Shown here piece by piece: positions 52,530 through 56,341 of a stretch of 56,341 nucleotides of DNA (positions are counted from its first letter, which is position 1; the number at the start of each line of letters is the position of its first letter). This DNA is from Spirochaetota bacterium (GTDB lineage: Bacteria > Spirochaetota > UBA4802 > UBA5550). A program made the translations under genes and the position numbers. The notes under the pieces are model-generated. The model did no database searches and was not told the origin of the DNA. It saw only the letters and a program-made list of their open reading frames with translations. The DNA is taken from positions 1-56,341 of the forward strand of contig JAGNKX010000025.1 of assembly GCA_017999915.1 (NCBI GenBank). Direction: 5' to 3'.

Positions 52530-54971
52530 ATGAGAAACCTGGGATCCTACATATTGAATCTTTATTTTCGCATTGCCTTTGTCAGGCAATGCCTCTGGGC
52601 GATTTTTCTCTTCGCTGTTTTCTCCATCGCCGCCGCCCTTGTTTTCCAGAGCAGCAAAGTTTTGACGAACCCGGCAGGATGGGAGAAAAGCTTCCAGGTA
52701 TCTTCATTTAACATCGTGGCCCGGGATATCACCGTCGCTTCCAGGGGGAATATCATCGCCGCCGTGTACGAGGGAAGGGCCGGCGGGGCCCAGGGCATCT
52801 ACGCGACCCTTTCATTCGACGGGGGCGTGACCTTCCTGCCTTCCCTGAGGGTCGCCGGCGTAACGTCAAAAACATCGATGAACCCCCACGCTGCCATATC
52901 CCCGGCGGGTCACCTTACGGTCATGTGGCACGGCTATATCGACACCGAGTCGACGAACAGGATCTTTTTCTCGACGTCGAAGGATTACGGCGCCACCTGG
53001 AGCGAGCCGAAAAAGCTTTCCCTGGGAAAGGAAACCGAAATGCTGCCCCGCGTCTATTATGACGACCGGAACCGCCTCCACCTTTTCTACCATGGCAGCG
53101 TGGCTGACAACATAAACCTGTTCCACGCGATTAGCGACGACGGGGAACAGTTCAAGACCACGGGATCGCTGATCCGCCTGACGAGCAGCATGCGGGGCGC
53201 CTTTTTCCCGTCGATCCAGATTTCGGGAAAATACTTTTTCATGGTGTGGCAGGGGAAGGAGGAGGATTTTTCCGATGAGCTCTTTTTCATGAAGTCCGCC
53301 GATTACGGGCGGACCTGGAGCATCAAGAAGCAGATCACCGAGAGCATAGGCAACAACGACGCGCCGTCCCTGATTCTCCATGAGAACGATCTCTACGTGG
53401 CGTACCAGAACAACGATGAAAAAAACTGGGCCATCAAGATGAAGAAGGGCGTCGACGGCGGACGGTCGTGGAAAGATGCGCCGCTGGCGGCATCCTCCAC
53501 CATGGCAAACTGTTATTCCCCGGCCATCGGGCTTTCCGGCAACGACATCATGGTGCTCTGGTATGACACCCGCGAGGGGAAGGCGCGGATCTATTCCCGC
53601 AAGTATTCGGTCAGGGAAAGGAATTTCCTCCCCGAAGCCGAGGTGTCCGAGGCCCGGTACGAGTCGCGGAACCCGGTCGTGGTGTCCCTCGGGAAGCGCC
53701 TCGTGGTCTTCTGGGAAGAGCGGAACGTCATCATGGCCAAGCAGACCGACGTGTATGCCGAAGCCCCGGTCGTTTTTTCCGAAACGAATCCCGAGGGGAT
53801 ATGGTCACGGCTGCCCTATATCGTGATGCAGTGGAGACCTCCCCGGGACGAATCCGGCATAGCGGGATACGCGGCCCTTCGCAACAACCTCCCGGACTTC
53901 AATCCCACGGTCGTGAACATGAAGCCGAATGTCACCCAGGAGAAAATCACGGATAATATCACCGACGGCATATCCTATTATCATATCCGCGCAGTCGACG
54001 GGGCGGGCAATTTCAGCCGCACCATCCATTACAAGCTGCAGCTGGCGGTCAACCCGCTCCCGGGGCCCGTCATCGTTTCCCCGACGCATCCCCAGGGCAA
54101 GCCGTCCCCGTCTATGGCGCCGGCCTTTTCCTGGGCCATCGATGAGCCGGAGCGCATCAAGGGATTCGTGTACAGCCTGTCACGGGACGCGATCAAGATG
54201 CCGGACCAGTTCACCACGGAGCTGAAGACGGCGTTCAGCGACATCGAGGATGGGAATTACTTTTTCACCGTGGCGGCCGTGGACAAGACCAACCAGATCA
54301 GCAGGGTGTCAACGTACGATTTCATCATCGGTCCCCTCGACCGGGCCGTCGATCCCGATTATTTCAACCGGATCGCCGAGGAAGAGAAGAAATTCCAGAA
54401 ATACTACCAGGAGCATTTCAAGTTCTATCGGGAATACGGGACTCCGGTTCCAGTCATCGCGAGGACGCCGGGCGTGATGATCCAGTTCCCCTTCGACGTC
54501 AGGAGGGTTTTTGACGGCAATTCGTTCAAGGCGATCATAGTGCCCGCCAATATCCGCCCTGAATCGATCGTCGGGTATTCGGTATATATCAATGATGACA
54601 ACATCCAGCCGGCGGACCGCGTCAACCACAAGGGTTCGATTATCGAGGTGAAGGGCCTGAAAAGCGGCGACTACTATATCGGCGTGAAGTGCAAGTATGC
54701 CGTGGGGGCCAGGGGCTCGGGAGCATACGCCTGGACAAAGCCCTACGTCGCGAAGGTTTCCATACAGCTGCCGGCGGAGCGCTCGCCGGTCGTATATTAC
54801 GCGAAGAATGTGATGGATAAGTTCCCGCGGCGCTTCAGCATTATTACCGTCACCTTCGTGGGGCTGGGGCTCGTAATAACGACGATGGGGTACGGCACGA
54901 GGATATCGTTTTACCTGCAGCTCTTTCTCTTCAGGCTGAAAGAGCGATACCGGAGGATGGCGAAAAAGTGA
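52530..54971 (+). CDS. BNR-repeat (sialidase-like) membrane protein
   Basis: An 813-residue protein with an N-terminal membrane anchor (about 17-42) and a C-terminal membrane helix (about 770-800). Between them are at least four BNR/Asp-box repeats (SFDGGVTF, SKDYGATWSEP, SADYGRTWSIK, VDGGRSWKDA) of the sialidase fold, then FN3-like segments (about 430-640). The active-site arginine triad of true sialidases cannot be confirmed, so carbohydrate binding or recognition may be all it does. No ribosome binding site is obvious before the ATG, which lies in an AT-rich leader. Confidence 0.78.
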   Translation: MRNLGSYILNLYFRIAFVRQCLWAIFLFAVFSIAAALVFQSSKVLTNPAGWEKSFQVSSFNIVARDITVASRGNIIAAVYEGRAGGAQGIYATLSFDGGVTFLPSLRVAGVTSKTSMNPHAAISPAGHLTVMWHGYIDTESTNRIFFSTSKDYGATWSEPKKLSLGKETEMLPRVYYDDRNRLHLFYHGSVADNINLFHAISDDGEQFKTTGSLIRLTSSMRGAFFPSIQISGKYFFMVWQGKEEDFSDELFFMKSADYGRTWSIKKQITESIGNNDAPSLILHENDLYVAYQNNDEKNWAIKMKKGVDGGRSWKDAPLAASSTMANCYSPAIGLSGNDIMVLWYDTREGKARIYSRKYSVRERNFLPEAEVSEARYESRNPVVVSLGKRLVVFWEERNVIMAKQTDVYAEAPVVFSETNPEGIWSRLPYIVMQWRPPRDESGIAGYAALRNNLPDFNPTVVNMKPNVTQEKITDNITDGISYYHIRAVDGAGNFSRTIHYKLQLAVNPLPGPVIVSPTHPQGKPSPSMAPAFSWAIDEPERIKGFVYSLSRDAIKMPDQFTTELKTAFSDIEDGNYFFTVAAVDKTNQISRVSTYDFIIGPLDRAVDPDYFNRIAEEEKKFQKYYQEHFKFYREYGTPVPVIARTPGVMIQFPFDVRRVFDGNSFKAIIVPANIRPESIVGYSVYINDDNIQPADRVNHKGSIIEVKGLKSGDYYIGVKCKYAVGARGSGAYAWTKPYVAKVSIQLPAERSPVVYYAKNVMDKFPRRFSIITVTFVGLGLVITTMGYGTRISFYLQLFLFRLKERYRRMAKK

Positions 54972-54973
54972 TG

Positions 54974-55015
54974 AGCGGGTGATGGGGCTCGAACCCACGA
55001 CGTCCAGCTTGGGAA
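54974..55015 (-). repeat. 3' half of a tRNA-Gly gene: integration (attL-like) site
   Basis: On the minus strand this reads as the anticodon loop TTCCCAA (anticodon CCC), the 3' anticodon stem GCTGG, the variable loop, the T-arm GTGGG-TTCGAGC-CCCAT and the acceptor CACCCGC plus discriminator. The 5' half (GCGGGTG...) is missing: sequence to the right does not continue the gene. Such a 42-base 3' tRNA fragment is the standard duplicate left at one end of an island integrated at a tRNA gene. The intact tRNA should lie beyond the right edge of the window. Confidence 0.8.
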
Positions 55016-55481
55016 GAAGCGGAACCCTTTTTCGCGTGTGCTTCTGTATGTATAGAGAGGTATTTTTGTGCTTGTTCGTCAACACTTTTTAGTATATTGC
55101 TCAGGTTTTAGTAATAAAATGCAATGATATGTTTTACTGTGCTTTTTAGTTGGTCACACTTTTGGTCACACCTTCTCTCGGAGAAAATAAGAAAAACGGC
55201 TTACCCGGATTGTACTATTTCATCGTTGTTTGTCCGTTGTTCATTTTCGTGCTTCCTCCGTGCTATGGGAAGGTAGCCACTTAGTCAAATAGAGCTGTTT
55301 TGAGTTCTCTGCAGAAATATCAGGTTTTCTAAGGTTTTCACCCTCTCTCCAGGTGTCCTCGGCAAGATTCACAAGAGTTCCCCGTTGTGAAGTTCGCGCA
55401 AAAGTAGCTGCTTTCTATTCCCTACCTTAAAGAAGTTTTATCCTCGACGGCTACTATTAAAGCGAGGGGGCTGATTTTTTG
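55016..55481. other. Left end of an AT-rich island, with repeated TCACACC motifs
   Basis: No gene seen. TTGGTCACACT at 55150-55160 and TTGGTCACACC at 55162-55172 stand in tandem, and GTCACACC recurs at 55481-55488 by the end of the ankyrin gene. Such short repeats next to an attachment site resemble arm-type sites bound by tyrosine integrases. Confidence 0.45.
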
Positions 55482-56341
55482 TCACACCAGTTTATTAATT
55501 ATTTTTTGTAATACCTCGATATCTTTCAACCAATCGTCTGGTTTGTTCAAAGGACTTTCTCTTTTCTTCTTGAGGCCTTCAATTGCATAAAGATAATAGT
55601 TTTTTGCTAATTCATTTCTTCCAAGTTTTGCATAAGCGTCGCCAAGGTCTTTTTGGAAAATTGGCACCATAATTTTAATTGATTTAGCTTTTAAATCTAA
55701 TTCAATTATTTGTTCACAATAATTGATAATCTCTTTCAAATCCTTGTTTTTCTTAGCCTGACGATATTTATCATGTAATTTTAACCATGTATTAAAAAGT
55801 TCATCGTCCCTATTATCCTTTCCTTTTGCTCCATTAGCTATTAAATAATCGATCACAGCTTGCTTTCCATTAGATTTTGCTATGTCTAACGCTGTTTCTC
55901 CATCGCGGTTTTTTAAATTAACATCAGCACCGGTTTCAATAAGAAGTTTGATAATTTCAAAGTTTGGACATTCTGAATCATTGAATAGGTCACATGAATT
56001 TTCTGCAACTTCCATTGAAATGGTTTCTCCATCTATGGCCAACATTAAAGCTGTATTCCCGTTTTCATCTTGATAGTTTACAGATGCATTATTTTTTAAA
56101 AGAAATTTAATTATCTCCTCTCTTCCATTTCGGAATGTTTTCCCTGAATATGCATCGTTTACTGCTGACATAAGCGGTGACCATCTACCGTCTTCTGTTC
56201 CGTTGACATTTAAACCTTTACTTAATAATAGTTTTATTATTTCAATATTCCCACCCAGGATGGAATAATCCAAAACCGTATCTCCATTGTCATCTTTTAG
56301 AAAGATATTTTCTTTCTTTTGGAATAGAAGCAGAAATTTAA
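55482..56341 (-). CDS. Ankyrin-repeat protein, 5' end beyond the window
   Basis: The frame is open to the right edge, so the N-terminus is missing. At least four ankyrin repeats are seen (DDNGDTVLDYSILGGNIEIIKLLLSKGLNVN, DENGNTALMLAI, NFEIIKLLIETGADVNLKNRDGETALDIAKSNGKQ), then a helical tail of about 110 residues with TPR-like DAYAKLGRNELAKNYYLYAIEG. Ankyrin repeats mediate protein binding. The gene is strongly AT-rich relative to the rest of the window and lies inside the island behind the tRNA-Gly fragment, which marks it as horizontally acquired cargo. Confidence 0.85.
   Translation of the reverse strand, partial: KFLLLFQKKENIFLKDDNGDTVLDYSILGGNIEIIKLLLSKGLNVNGTEDGRWSPLMSAVNDAYSGKTFRNGREEIIKFLLKNNASVNYQDENGNTALMLAIDGETISMEVAENSCDLFNDSECPNFEIIKLLIETGADVNLKNRDGETALDIAKSNGKQAVIDYLIANGAKGKDNRDDELFNTWLKLHDKYRQAKKNKDLKEIINYCEQIIELDLKAKSIKIMVPIFQKDLGDAYAKLGRNELAKNYYLYAIEGLKKKRESPLNKPDDWLKDIEVLQKIINKLV

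Noticed and set aside
54974-55060. A complete tRNA-Gly gene
   Set aside because: The 5' acceptor strand, D-arm and 5' anticodon stem are missing; only the 3' half is present.

Overview
The window reads as a chromosomal segment of a moderately GC-rich diderm bacterium. It encodes BamA, a Skp-like chaperone, an OmpA-like lipoprotein, an outer-membrane barrel, several lipobox proteins and the YajC-SecD-SecF translocon. My best guess for the lineage is Spirochaetota close to Leptospira-like groups. The grounds are a DUF1554 (C-type-lectin-like) lipoprotein, a family best known from Leptospira, plus a transmembrane class III cyclase followed by a FecR/PEGA/PQQ protein and many lineage-specific exported proteins. 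This placement is inference; there is no rRNA in the window.

Left part (1-18.2 kb): an accessory region rich in nitrosative and nitrite stress functions. It holds a truncated UvrD-like helicase, a cysteine-free Crp/Fnr regulator with an FNR-type recognition helix, RidA and PhzF, a DUF438-hemerythrin-PAS protein, a cupin, a histone H1-like basic protein, a stand-alone protein resembling the SecA helical scaffold, an OmpA-like lipoprotein and a CoA-transferase. These are followed by the NrfHA nitrite reductase, a ferredoxin-domain protein overlapping a glutamine amidotransferase, a YgbA-type NO-induced protein and a YkgJ-type cysteine-cluster protein. Two nearly identical TTGAC-N4-GTCAA operators, each placed 22 bases upstream of a good -10 box, precede the hemerythrin gene and the ferredoxin gene and suggest one activator drives both. 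Short intergenic repeats (GATAGTTATCGGT and GGTGYCAGAGTNAAT) surround the YgbA-to-propeller block.

Central part (18.5-40.8 kb): housekeeping. GAPDH, triosephosphate isomerase, SecG and MetK lie in a row; a structured leader precedes metK. Then come a 46-residue zinc-ribbon gene, an outer-membrane barrel protein, BamA-Skp-L,D-transpeptidase, YajC-(membrane protein)-SecD-SecF, and a membrane protein overlapping RibD-RibE. On the minus strand, glutamine synthetase, a Gfo/Idh/MocA oxidoreductase, a 301-residue unknown and a STAS protein form a tight run. A 200-base MITE-like element with terminal inverted repeats and a 9-base target duplication sits just upstream of a membrane-anchored unknown gene (39.7-40.8 kb).

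Right part (41.4-55 kb): envelope and signalling. A PDZ lipoprotein, a 31-residue membrane peptide, a membrane adenylate/guanylate cyclase and a 1218-residue FecR/FN3-like/PEGA/PQQ protein form one probable operon. A LysM membrane protein with a small overlapping partner and a sialidase-like BNR-repeat membrane protein follow. At 54,974 a 42-base 3' half of a tRNA-Gly gene marks the left boundary of an AT-rich integrated island, which carries an ankyrin-repeat gene running off the right edge.
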